Of a stretch of 64,000 bases of DNA, positions 14,201 to 24,250 are shown one piece after another. Origin of the DNA: Caprimulgus europaeus (taxonomy: Eukaryota; Chordata; Aves; Caprimulgiformes; Caprimulgidae). The position numbers were made by a program, and so were the translations under genes. The stretch is taken from the NCBI GenBank assembly GCA_907165065.1, contig OU015528.1, positions 32,386,515-32,450,514 of the forward strand. Reading direction: 5' to 3'. The notes under the pieces were generated by a model. That model was not told the origin of the DNA. It worked only from the letters and a program-made list of their open reading frames with translations, and did not search any database. Position 1 is the first letter of the stretch. The number at the start of each line of letters is the position of its first letter.

Positions 14201-15506
14201 AGGAATCTACTTCACTTTTCAGCTGTTCACATCCTCGATGATTTTGTTTTCAGTCTTAAAAGTACCTTTCAGGTTTCTTCCTCCAAGAAGAAAAATTGCT
14301 ATATAATGTATATGAATTTGAGACATAATGCAAGAAAATGCTCCTGTTGTCATTTTCTCTGTCTGGCTGGGCTTTGACTGATGGTAAACAAGAGTAGAAA
14401 AACAACATGGAGTTTAAAGCCTGGTTTCACATCAGCGGAGAGACTTTAAGGTGCTCTGGCACAGGTTTTAAAAGACTGGCTTTGTCCTGGGAATGGGTTT
14501 ATGTTATGGATATGCAAAAGAGTTCATGGTTATAAGTTCCATAACATTTAAAATGTACTCCTGGTACAATGATGCCCCGAGCTTAGAGCTGACAGTCTGC
14601 AAATACAGATGAGCTCCATGGATTAATATCACTCAGTGTTCTGAGGGCACATGAAGAACTGTTTTTCTAGTTATGTACTTGGCATGCAGCACTCTTTAGG
14701 CCAGAAAATGGGTTTAGAGTTGCACAGTTTAGCTTTGCAAATGCAGATCATGTCATTTGTATATTTGACTGTTCAATTCATGCATACAACTATATCAGCA
14801 ATCCAGCATAAGCCTGTTTGAAATGTGTCCCTGGCAGTCAGCTGGGCATTTCTAATCAAGCCTGACTCTGGAGCTACTTCCATACTCCAAAGGGATTACA
14901 CTATCACAAATCACTGGGTAGCATGGCATAATTGCTGAACGGCTGCTGGAGGAAATGCTTCCTGCTTCCTAATTTATAAAGATTGAAAAGTCATTTGTTT
15001 AAATGAGAATTAGCTCTTTATCATCTGGAAGAAACAAAGTATTATATAGCAATCTAAATATGTCAGAGAAGTAGTGTGTTGACATGAAGCAAGGCAGAAA
15101 ATGGCAGGAATCTGAGACAACTTACGTGCTGTTTTCAGCTTTACACAGATTTTCCTGCAGGTCCTAGAACAAGACTGATCCCTCTGGTTTGTCATCTGTA
15201 AAGTGCCTATGATGTTACAATTTTACCTCCTTCTGAGGTCCATTGGAAGGCTTTATTCTTTAGTGTTTGCAAAATATTTTTAAGTTCCCAATGGAATGTG
15301 TTCCATCAATGTGAAATATGCATTATTCATCCCCTTTTAAATAATTGAGTTCTGTCTTAAGGAGCAGAATATTATCTTGCAAGCAAAATGCAGCTAAAAT
15401 GAACAAACTAATATTTATGCTTTACACAAGACCAAAAACCTGGGGGACTTCATTCTTTTTTGATTTTGCTGGGGTTTCATTTTATTTAAGGTCCAGTTAA
15501 TTCCGA
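8276..15506. other. Unannotated non-coding stretch with a GC-richer patch
   Basis: I see no recognisable gene. A GC-richer patch at about 9.7-10.5 kb holds overlapping frames of up to 205 codons on both strands. Their residue composition (rich in Ala, Gly, Trp, Cys and Pro) and lack of any familiar domain indicate chance openness. A 154-bp segment at 8967-9120 has good splice-site flanks on the plus strand and is discussed under findings. Near 10.78-10.85 kb there is a degenerate array of short AACATAATGTA-like words. A 16-bp perfect palindrome lies at 11,425-11,440. Confidence 0.6.
11425..11440. repeat. 16-bp perfect palindrome
   Basis: GCACACTGCAGTGTGC is identical to its reverse complement. 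It has no spacer, so it reads as a two-fold symmetric site rather than a hairpin with a loop. Nothing around it indicates a function. Confidence 0.6.
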
Positions 15507-15904
15507 TGTGGTGGGTTGACCCTGGCTAGAGGCTGGATGCCCACCAAAGCTCACTCTATCACTCCCCCTCCTCAACTGGGCAGGGGGAGAAAAATATAAC
15601 AAGAGGCCATGGGTGGAGATAAGGACAGAGAGAGATCACTCACCAATTACTGGCACAGGCAAAACAGACTCGACTTGGGGGAAAAAAAAACAAATTTACT
15701 TTATTACCTGTCAAAATCAGAGGATAATGAGAAGTAAAACCAAATCTTAAAACACCTCCCCCATCCCTCCCTTCTTCCCGGGCTTAATTTCTTTCCCGAT
15801 TTTCCACCTCCTCCCCTGAGTGGCACAGGGGAACAGGGAATGGGGGTTGGGGTCAGTTCATCACACATTGTTTCTGCTGCTCCTTCCTCCTCAGGGGGAG
15901 GACT

Positions 15905-16345
15905 CCTTCCCCCGCACCAGCGTGGGGTCCCTCTCAGGGGAGACAGTCCTCCACGACCTTCTCCAACATGAGTCCTTCCCATGACTGACAGTTCTTCACG
16001 AACTGCTTTAGCATGGGTCCATTCCATGGGGTGCAGTCCTTCAGGAAGGGACTGCTCCAGCGCGGGTCCCCCACGGGGTCACAAGTCCTGCCAGCAAACC
16101 TGCTCCGGCTTGGGCTCCTCTCTCCATGGGCTACAGGTCCTGACAGGAACCTGCTCCAGTGTGGACTTCCCACGGGGTCACAGACTCCTTCAGGCATCCA
16201 CCTGCTCTGGCGTGGGGTCCTCCACAGGCTACAGGTGGTCATCTGCTCCACCATGGACCTCCAGGGACTGCAGGGGGACAGCCTGCCTCACCCTGGTCCT
16301 CACCACAGGCTGCAGGGGAATCTCTGCTCCGGTGCCTGGAGCACC
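15905..16345. repeat. Degenerate minisatellite inside the ERVL-type LTR
   Basis: About nine or ten imperfect units, spaced roughly 35-52 bp apart, each begin with a CTGCTCCAGCGTGGG-like block followed by a CCCACGGGGTCACAG or CCACGGGCTGCAG-like block. Clear unit starts lie near 16,001, 16,049, 16,101, 16,151, 16,202, 16,244 and 16,323. The array is GC-rich and CpG-containing in an otherwise AT-rich neighbourhood. It generates several long spurious reading frames on both strands. It lies in the LTR between the nested insertion and the polyadenylation hexamer. Confidence 0.85.
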
Positions 16346-16352
16346 TCCTCCC

Positions 16353-16814
16353 TGTCGGCGGCGACGGGAGAAATGCTCCATTCTCTAATGGCGGCAAGTC
16401 TCTCTTTATTATCAGAAAGCTGCATGTTATATACACTTTTACTTCCGTACACGTATTCAGACACTACGAAGCTAATTACCATTGGCTAATAACATCAATC
16501 ACATATGACCTCTCAGTCCAAGTGGTTCACTTTTATCTCGGTTCGGGTTCACTTCCTCGGTGTAACTTCCTGATTCTTCTCAGTCCTTCCCAGTCCTTCC
16601 CAGCTGGGATCCATCTTCTTTGATGTTTATTACTTTCACAAGTCCTTCACATACCTTTGTTATCTTCACTAGCACACAGCCGAAAGAGGCCTAGCTAGTA
16701 TTACAGCCTTGAAGAATACAGACATACAGAAGATCCTGTTTTCCCTTATATTCTAACTTAGCTAGATTTTCTCATAACCCTTATTTTATAGACAATTTGA
16801 CAATGTTGCCAACA
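16353..16814 (-). mobile_element. Younger solo LTR (ERVK or alpharetrovirus-like) nested in the ERVL-type LTR
   Basis: This 462-bp segment is bounded by TG...CA in minus orientation (TGTTGGCAACAT start, CGCCGCCGACA end). It is flanked by identical 6-bp copies of CCTCCC at 16,347-16,352 and 16,815-16,820. The sequences on either side join to a continuous host LTR once one copy is removed. On the minus strand a TATATAA box (16,427-16,433) is followed closely by an AATAAA signal (16,405-16,410) and about 50 bp of U5-like sequence, the normal retroviral U3-R-U5 order. The perfect 6-bp duplication and intact TG/CA ends indicate that it is younger than its host, and 6 bp is typical of ERVK and avian leukosis-type elements. 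No internal viral genes are present. The exact family is unknown. Confidence 0.85.
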
Positions 16815-17133
16815 CCTCCCCCTCCTTCTTCCCTGACCTTGGTGTCTGTGGAGTTGTTTCTCTCACATCTTCTCACTCCTCTCTCCAGCTGCAAAGTGTG
16901 CAGCTTTTTTTTCCCCTCTCTTTCTTTTTTTTTCCTTAATTATGTTATCACAGAGGCGTTACTGATGGGCTTGGCCTTGGCCAGTGGCGGGTCCGTTCTT
17001 GTAGCCGGCTGGCATTGGCTGTGTCGGGTCGGACATGGGGGGAAGGTTCTGGCAGCTTCTCTCACAGAAGCCACCCCTACGTCCCCCCCGCTGCTGCTAC
17101 CAAAACCTTGCCACACAAACCCAATATATCTGA

Positions 17134-19829
17134 TTTCTCAGAAATCAGTCTACAATCAACTCTGGATGAGCTAGCTACACTGGATATAGATTCACCAGTG
17201 TGGATATTTGTCCAATCAATTTGGTATTTGACTTATCTGTAAGCATGTTAGTCCAGATTAATATGTTCAGCTGACTGAAACCAGCTCTTTGCAGGGCCAG
17301 CTGAGATATCTCTGCACAATAATCCTCCTGTGTTCTACAAACTGATTTTGGATGGAGTCAGCTCAGGTCTGGAAGGACTTAGTCATTGTCACTCGGCCTT
17401 GGCTCTGTGTGCTCCAAGCTAGTTATTGCCCACTCCTGCGCATCAGCCTTGGGGAGGCTTATCAGCCCAGGTACAGCACAGTGCAGTGGGAGTATCGAAC
17501 ATGGTTCTGCACCTAACAAACAAGCCAGCCCAGAGTTTGCTCTGCCAGGGCTCAAATACAGAGACACTCCAGCACTGCTGCTAGAAACAGTCTGTATCTG
17601 ACAGGGTTACTGGCTCCCTGCAGCCTGTGCCAGACTGGTGCTCCCTTGGGGCTGACACCATTGTCCTAAGTTCCAGAGGATCAAATTCTCTGCAAACCAA
17701 GGCAGCACCTTTGATGCCAGCACAAACTGCAACAGTTTGCACCAGACAGGGACTAGCACAGTGCCTAGATCTCACAAGACCTTCAGTACATTTTCACTGG
17801 TCCTAGAATGAAAGAAAGCGTAAGAAAGAGACAAGCTGGTTATTCATTTTCTCATCTGTAATGGCTCCTTATGCTGGAAAAGAGAGCAAAGCTGACACAG
17901 GCAGCTCTAAAATAATTTATAGATTACTAACTGGGAAGTTCATCATGCCACAGGTCTCACTGAACTTGGCATCATTACAGGGTTATCTTTTCACACTCAG
18001 TTGTTTTTTAATAGCCTCAGAGGCTGCACCGGCCTGGCAGTCATCCTGCCAGCCTTCATTAGATATTCAGGTGTTCTTCTTGGCAAGGGACCAGGACTGG
18101 AGGAATAGATGACTCCTTTCTCTCCTGGAGATGCTGCCCTCCCAGCACCAAATCCTGGGTTTTTTTTTGGTCTAAAAGACAACCCACTCACTCCTTCCTC
18201 CTAAATACACTTTAACTATAATTGCAGGTAGGGTTGTAAACGTGGAGGCAGGTTCACTGGTAGATCTGGACTCGTTTGCAGTCCTTCAGCAGATCAGGAG
18301 AGGGGTACACTAAGTTTATTTATCCAGGGATGCCAGAGCAACATTTATCCTAATCTGTTGAAATATTACATAGAGAATGTGGTCCATTAGTTTTCATCCA
18401 CTGGTCTGTCTTGGGTCCCCTTCAGAGCTTCCCTGGGGATATTTGGCAGGGAAGTTGCTCAAAAAGGAGAAACTCAGTCAAGTTACGAAGGATGAAGACA
18501 AGGAAGGACAAAAAACGTGAAGGACAAAAAGCATCAAGACCCAAAATTCAGCTTGCAAGAGAAATAACAGCTAAGAACAAAACAGTTTGTAAGCTGTGTG
18601 GTGGCTAGGGGACAGTTAGAAGTTTGGGTTCATCACCCAACAAGCAGCTAATCTGCAGCAGAGAGCAGCAAGAATGAAGCAAACATTTAAAATATCCTTC
18701 AGTCTTAACTAATTGTGATCTGAAGATGAATAAAACCAGCACCAGAGAAAAGAGGAAGCACTCACGTCTAAAAAGAAAAGAGTGGGCTTAGCTAAATTAG
18801 CTGATTTGAGATGGTCTCGTCCTGATGATGTTCACCTCTGAGCACTCAGCGTGCTGGAAGAGGCTGCGCTTCCACAACACCTTAGTCCAGCTTTGAAGCT
18901 GCCCAGTGGCAAAACATCTTGGGTACTCATCTCTGTCCCCTGTGCCGCAGTTCAGCCTTCCCTTAGGTGCGATCTCCAAACTGGGCTGCTGACACACCTC
19001 GGGTTGAATAACCCTTCAAAGATGAAGAGCGAGAGCGTTATTTTCAAACTGGCAAAATTCCAGTACAACAACAATTGTACTTACAGAGATGGGGATCGGG
19101 GGTGAGTGGTGGTTTCAGGGCAAGAAAAAGTGACAAAGAGACAGTATGGAGAGAGATAGGGAGGCTTGAGGTGCAGTGGGGGTGGGAGGCAGGAATTTCT
19201 CACACCACTTTCTGCGAAACCCAAAATAGTAAGGTGCGAGGCAGTTTCAGATGAATTAACATTTATCACTGAAAAGTTGCAGTGGACAGAATAGATTGCT
19301 GAAACTGGAAAGCAGTAAACTTATTCTATAGACTTAAAAAGGGGAAAGGAAAGCTGAGTAAGCGATAGATCTACCAACCTAAATTTAATTTCTGGAGCAA
19401 ACTGAGAAACAAACTATCTATAAGCACCAAGAAGCCACAACTGATAAGCGTTTCTCAATATTTAAACATGCCAGTGTGACCTTATTTTCCTCCTGGACAG
19501 CACTAAAAGCCTGATTGAAAAGAGAAAAGCAAAAGATGTTGGATAACATGAGTGTATTAGGGGTTTTGACCCCATATTTCCCATGACATTTTTAAAAGCG
19601 GGCTACAGTAACATGTTCTTGGAGCAGCTGGAAGGTTGCTGCCCGAATTACTGAAAATCCACTCTCAAGAAATAATTATCAGAGGTTTAGTGTCAAGCCA
19701 GAAAAGCGTATCAAATGAGAGTCCAGAGGTCTGTCCAAGGTCCAGGGCACATCAGTATTTTCTACAGGGCTTGAAATGCTGTAAAATTGAAAAGGTGTTC
19801 TAATGGATAGCTGGTGCGGAGCCAGGAGG
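17134..19829. other. Unannotated non-coding stretch
   Basis: I see no gene or RNA gene. The segment carries only short chance frames. Between about 19.34 and 19.83 kb there are scattered words resembling old LINE reverse-transcriptase sequence. They may be the 5' continuation of the remnant annotated from 19.83 kb, but the similarity is too eroded to claim. Confidence 0.5.
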
Positions 19830-20035
19830 AGCTGAGAGCACTTTGAAGGCAAGTCTTTGACTTCAATATGAGCATAACAACTGGGAGAAACAGTCTGGAA
19901 AAGTAAGAAGCAATTCTATGAGAAATGGTGCAAAGTCAGATGAGCATCTGCCAGCAATGGTTTACACAGAGGTGAGTTGACTTGGCCCTGCAGGGTTGGC
20001 CAGGTGATCTACCAAGGTCCCATACAACTTTTTCT
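19830..20035 (+). mobile_element. Ancient CR1 LINE remnant, 3' end
   Basis: The order of degraded blocks matches the 3' end of old CR1 families. First comes an eroded version of the block encoding the RNFFTVRV..HWN region (19,840-19,900). Next is a TTCAAAG-like block leading to GATGAGCATCTGCCAGCAATGG (here GCATCTGCCAGCAATGG). Last is the 3' UTR-like core CTGCAGGGTTGGCCAGGTGATC followed by AAGGTCCCATACAAC. In intact copies this reads roughly 'GGACTAGATGATC...AGGTCCCTTCCA'. No terminal octamer survives. Divergence is much higher than in the other CR1 pieces, so the insertion should predate them. The family assignment is from memory, without an alignment. Confidence 0.6.
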
Positions 20036-23000
20036 TTTTAGTAAGAAGATATTTTAAGATGGGAGAAAAAAAGGAAATGGAAAAGCAGTATGCAAAGTTC
20101 AGTGCTTGCTTGCGATGTGTCTGATCCTAGTAACTGCAAACACTCTGGTAGTACACCTTGTAATATTACCTAAATAGACCAAATTTTAAAAGAGATAGTG
20201 AAGTGAAGTGAACTGCACCATTTGAAAGTCACTTGATTTTTTGCTCTATAAATCCACACAAAATTTGGCACAAAGCACTTAGCATGGATTAGCTTCAACT
20301 GCAATAGCCAGCAGGAAATCCAAGTATAACTAACAAAAGATACAATATTTTTAAGCTCAATATTTTTGCTCAATATTTTTGAGCAAAACATGAAGGAATT
20401 AGGAAATTATCAAAGTAAGGTTATGTAGAGTGCAGTTCTTAGTCATGAGCATGACTTTCCTGCACCAATGTTACACCTTAAAATAGATAGGGTAAGTAAA
20501 GTCAGAGAAGATAAATTTTAACAGTCAATGCAAAAGACAGAGACAAGCTGACAGGTATGAAAATGAGCCTGCCTGAGGGCAAAGCTCCAAACATTAGCCA
20601 GGTCTCCTGAACTAGGAGAGTCCTGAAGGCCTACCACTTTACCCACTAGTGAATCACTCTGGACTAATGGAGGTTTAGACTGGCATTTAATTGAGTGCAT
20701 ACCTGATAGGTAGGTCTCTGCATCACTGAAATCTCTGCTACCTGGTGCTATAGGTGGCAATAATCACAGGAAGACCCATAAAAAGTATAATATAGGAATA
20801 ATGCTCGTCGACTCACAAAACAGGGAGGTATGGCTCGCATCCCACTGTCCCAAGTTTACTGGTCCAGCAGCTCACTAGTCTTGGGCAAAGTGCCAGAACA
20901 CAATCTACAGGGCTCCAGGGCACCGAGTCCTTCACGAGCACTGAACTCGCTTGCAGATAGTTTCTGATACCCTGCATTTTTCTAGCTTAATTCTAGCTTG
21001 TAGAATTAAACCCCACATAACAAATTACATTGTCAAAGCAGACTGAGAAGAAATGAATCTTTCCAGCCTCATTCAGTTAATTCAGAATAAATAATGTGAT
21101 ATTTCTCAGTCTGTTGCACAGGGAACAGACTATGCCAACTGATTTCTTCTCCCTAATTGAGAAGAAATGGCCAGTTAATGTAGCTGAGAGGGAAACTGAG
21201 AAGTCTGGCACTTCCAGTGCTGCAGAGGAAAGTCTCTGAAAACTCTTTTGCTTGGTGATGTGTCAGAAAGCAGCCTTATCCTTTTAAGTACAGCAAAACG
21301 GGGGCATTTCTAAGCAGACCTTACAGACTTTTTATGTTATGCTGACTGACTGCAGCAAATAGCAGCCTAGGTGTCAAAGCAGAACAGTTAATCACTGAGG
21401 TTAACTAGTCTCCTGCAGCCATGAATGGCCACAGGTGCTGCATTAGTCTTCTCATTGCACCGAGAAAGGAATTGCACATGTCACTTGCAGAGGAATATGT
21501 GTGTTTTGTGTTTTTCTTCACTGATGACTGCAATGTAAAAGAAAAATACAGCCTGGCTACAAATGCCCATGGGGCTGGAAGTGTTGGCTGCCTTGAGTGG
21601 ACTAATCTGCCTGCTAAAAATCTCTTCTTTCCTGATTGCTGGTGGCTATCAGTGCTTTCAAAATGGATTTATTTCTCAGGGTCCAGTATCAGTAGCTGTC
21701 TGTGCTGTCTCTTTCTCCTGGTGACGTCTGGAGGCAGGCATCAGGAGAGCTGCCAGCGCTGCTGCCCTGCTCCTTGCTGCTGGGTTGGCACCTCTGGGAG
21801 AGACAGCTGGGAGGATGTCCAGGAGGTGTGCTGGCTAAACACCATCCCGCACATCCCCAAGAACGGACTTTCCACTTACGATGGACAACCATTGCACAGC
21901 TCTCCCACCTTTGAGGTGAGGACCATATACCGCATCTTCTCTGCAGCTACTTTTATACTGTGGCTTGCTGCAGAGTGAAGAAATGACAGCCTAAGAATAA
22001 AGGTGGATCTTGTTGGATACGTAATTTTACAAGAGAAATGGCATTGACAGGCTGTTATTTCCCACTTCCTCTGAATGAGAAACAGTCTGTAATAGAAATG
22101 AGATCTACAGCCTTCACTTTCCTAGTGTTTACCAAGTTAGAAATGCAACACGTTCAAGACAGTAGCTCTATGGTCCTGTAACTTCAAGAAATAAAAATAA
22201 GGAACAACATGGCTGAAACATACACTTTTTTCAGGTAACTGCATTATTGATGGAAATGAAAGTTGGTACAACTTGTGAAGAGCTTTTAGCTACTGACAGA
22301 AAAATCTCTGTGGAAAGGAGTATTATAAATGTACAGTGTGGGTGTGTTGGAGGCAGAGATGTGGAATAAATCCTGTGCTGATACTATGCTCGTCAGCAGT
22401 TTAATATCTCAGTGTGTTCAGTGTCTGTGTTTACACAGCTAGCAAAAAAACTTTAAAAGCCGTTCGTACTGAGAAGGAACGTGCATCCGTAGGTATCAGT
22501 CACCACTGCACCCTGTTGATCATGTTCCTGGGATTTGGGTTTTGCTGAGCTGCAGTTCATGCAAGGCCAAAGACAGAAGGAGGCTCTCAGTCCACTTCAC
22601 GTTCCTAGAACTCAGGCTGATCCGATCCTTATCTTAAAAATAACCTCTGTCCACCTCCAGCTTGTGCCTGCCATCTCAAAGGCCCGTTTTGGAAGGAGGG
22701 TTTTAAGTGGATCAGCAGGGCTGGAGCCAAAGCTCTTCTCCCATGGCACACTCTCAGTGTTTGCTGTGACAGCAGTCTAAAGTCTGGCAAATTTTAGGGC
22801 TTTCAGAGGTCAGTAATACAAACATGGCAATCACCGGGAGATCAGTACAACCAAGAAACATGGCCCATATAAATCCTGACCTGTTGGTTTTTGGCTGCTC
22901 TACTCCTTGCACATTTTCTGAAGGTGCACATTGAAGGATGTATTTTAAGTAGGGTCCATGGTGCATTAGCTGTACTGTCACAACGTGTATCTACCTGGCT

Positions 23001-23514
23001 AGTACCAGCCTGCTATGTACCACTGGGTGCAGTTGGTGGGCACTGCTATGGTCTCAGTACCAGGCGCTCAGCACGGGCGGAAACGTGCCCATCTGAAATA
23101 AATTCTTTTACATTAATGAGCATACTGATAAATGACTCAGCTTTGCCTGTCTCCGGCAGAGGGGAATGATTGTCCCATGTCAGCCTTTAATATCACTATA
23201 TTATGTCTTTTATTATATCTGAAACCCACAAACCTCTCTTCACCTTCCACTCCTCTCTCCAGATTTATGACATCCTTCTCCCTTCTGGACTTTCCACCCA
23301 TCGCCTGTAACCTTCTTCACAAAACCAAGGTCCTGCCTCAGGGAGCACTTCAGTGTTTAGTGGGGCAGGTATGGGCTCTGATGGAGTGTGGTGGGTAACG
23401 GGCCACCTCTGCCAGCAGCTCCCACCAGTCAGGACATTCGGCTGAGCCAGGTAGTGCTCAAGCCCTCCTGGGCACCCATGGGGAAAACCAGGCTGACTGC
23501 CTGCTGGGAAAAAG
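20036..23514. other. Unannotated non-coding stretch
   Basis: The longest frame (21,421-21,978, plus) has 185 codons. It shows no domain I recognise, and its composition (Cys/Ser-rich middle, two hydrophobic runs) varies in a way that suggests a chance frame. A short tandem duplication with a perfect hairpin lies at 20,355-20,388. Nothing else is recognisable. Confidence 0.55.
20355..20388. repeat. 13-bp tandem duplication forming a perfect 10-bp hairpin
   Basis: GCTCAATATTTTT occurs twice in immediate succession (20,355-20,367 and 20,368-20,380). The second copy overlaps an inverted repeat: TTTTGCTCAA (20,364-20,373), loop TATTT, then TTGAGCAAAA (20,379-20,388). Together the duplication and palindrome suggest a replication-slippage product. 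No function is implied. Confidence 0.7.
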
Positions 23515-24250
23515 CCATTTTGACAAAAGTATTGTTTTATTCACAAAATCACAGGAATCTTGAAAATATTTCCCAATAACATAATAGGGGTTTTAAAATT
23601 AAAAATAATTTATTTAAAGAAAAAAAAAATAGTTTTAAAACATTTGTATGCTGTTATGGCTTCTCACATTCCAGACAAATGTAAATCTTTTAATATTATT
23701 TTTTGCTATTTCTGTATTGTTTTGTGATAGCAGAATTACTAGTGCATAATCCAATATTCTGTTATGACACAATAACTAAGTCAAAATACCTGGCTAATTT
23801 ACTGCTGACTTTAAGTATTTTAAAATCATTATAAACAGCTGTTGCTTAATATGTATTAAAACAATCTACTTTCCATAACATAGTGTTTTCCCACACATAG
23901 AGACAACTTGGAAAATCTAGGACAACTTGAATAATAAAATAAGAATGGCTTGTTTTCATTCTTTCTTTAAAACAGTTGTTCAGCTATAACAAGCACTAAA
24001 CATTTAATATAGAAAATAAAATAAAATGTTCCATTCAGAACTAAGCAGAAGTTGTCAATAATGATTTTACAAAAAAATGAAAAAGTGTATTATACAGTGC
24101 CTGTGTAATAGAAACTAACTACTGACACATAATATATGAAAACTTTATTAGAAGATTTTTTAAAAAGTATATAACATGACATGTCTATATAGATGTTTTT
24201 CAAAAGGAAAATTTCAACTCGAAATCATTTCAAATTCTTCTGAGAATTGA
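23515..24250. other. AT-rich block with minus-strand polyadenylation hexamers
   Basis: This stretch is clearly more AT-rich than its flanks and is densely packed with stops in all frames. Read on the minus strand it contains several AATAAA hexamers: one from TTTATT near 23,538, others near 23,935 and 24,005, and one near 24,143. It therefore resembles the 3' UTR of a minus-strand transcript. An open 71-codon minus-strand segment ends at a TGA at 24,671-24,673 just upstream, but it lacks a well-supported splice acceptor in frame. Plain AT-rich intergenic DNA would give the same picture, so this is a description, not a gene call. Confidence 0.35.

Larger units (their letters stand above)
15507..17128 (-). 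mobile_element. Solo LTR of an ERVL-type endogenous retrovirus, interrupted by a second LTR
   Basis: On the minus strand the element should run from a TG-initiated start near 17,128 to GGGTCAACCCACCACA ending at 15,507. The first dinucleotide is mutated (TA instead of TG), while the CA end is intact. Five-base flanks TCCGA (15,502-15,506) and TCTGA (17,129-17,133) differ at one position and look like an aged 5-bp target-site duplication, the length usual for ERVL-type insertions. A minus-strand AATAAA lies at 15,700-15,705, correctly placed for the 3' part of the LTR. Excluding the inserted LTR and its duplicated 6 bp, the length is about 1.15 kb. No internal retroviral genes (gag, pol, env) flank it, so it is a solo LTR left by LTR-LTR recombination. 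I recognise this sequence as a repeated avian LTR, but the ERVL assignment rests on duplication length and memory of the family. Confidence 0.82.

Noticed and set aside
15934..16623. Several 100-158-codon frames on both strands
   Set aside because: They are read-through of the LTR minisatellite and of the boundary with the nested LTR, not retroviral genes.
21421..21978. 185-codon open frame beginning with ATG
   Set aside because: No recognisable domain. Cys/Ser-rich and hydrophobic patches change abruptly, and a competing frame is open over the same bases.
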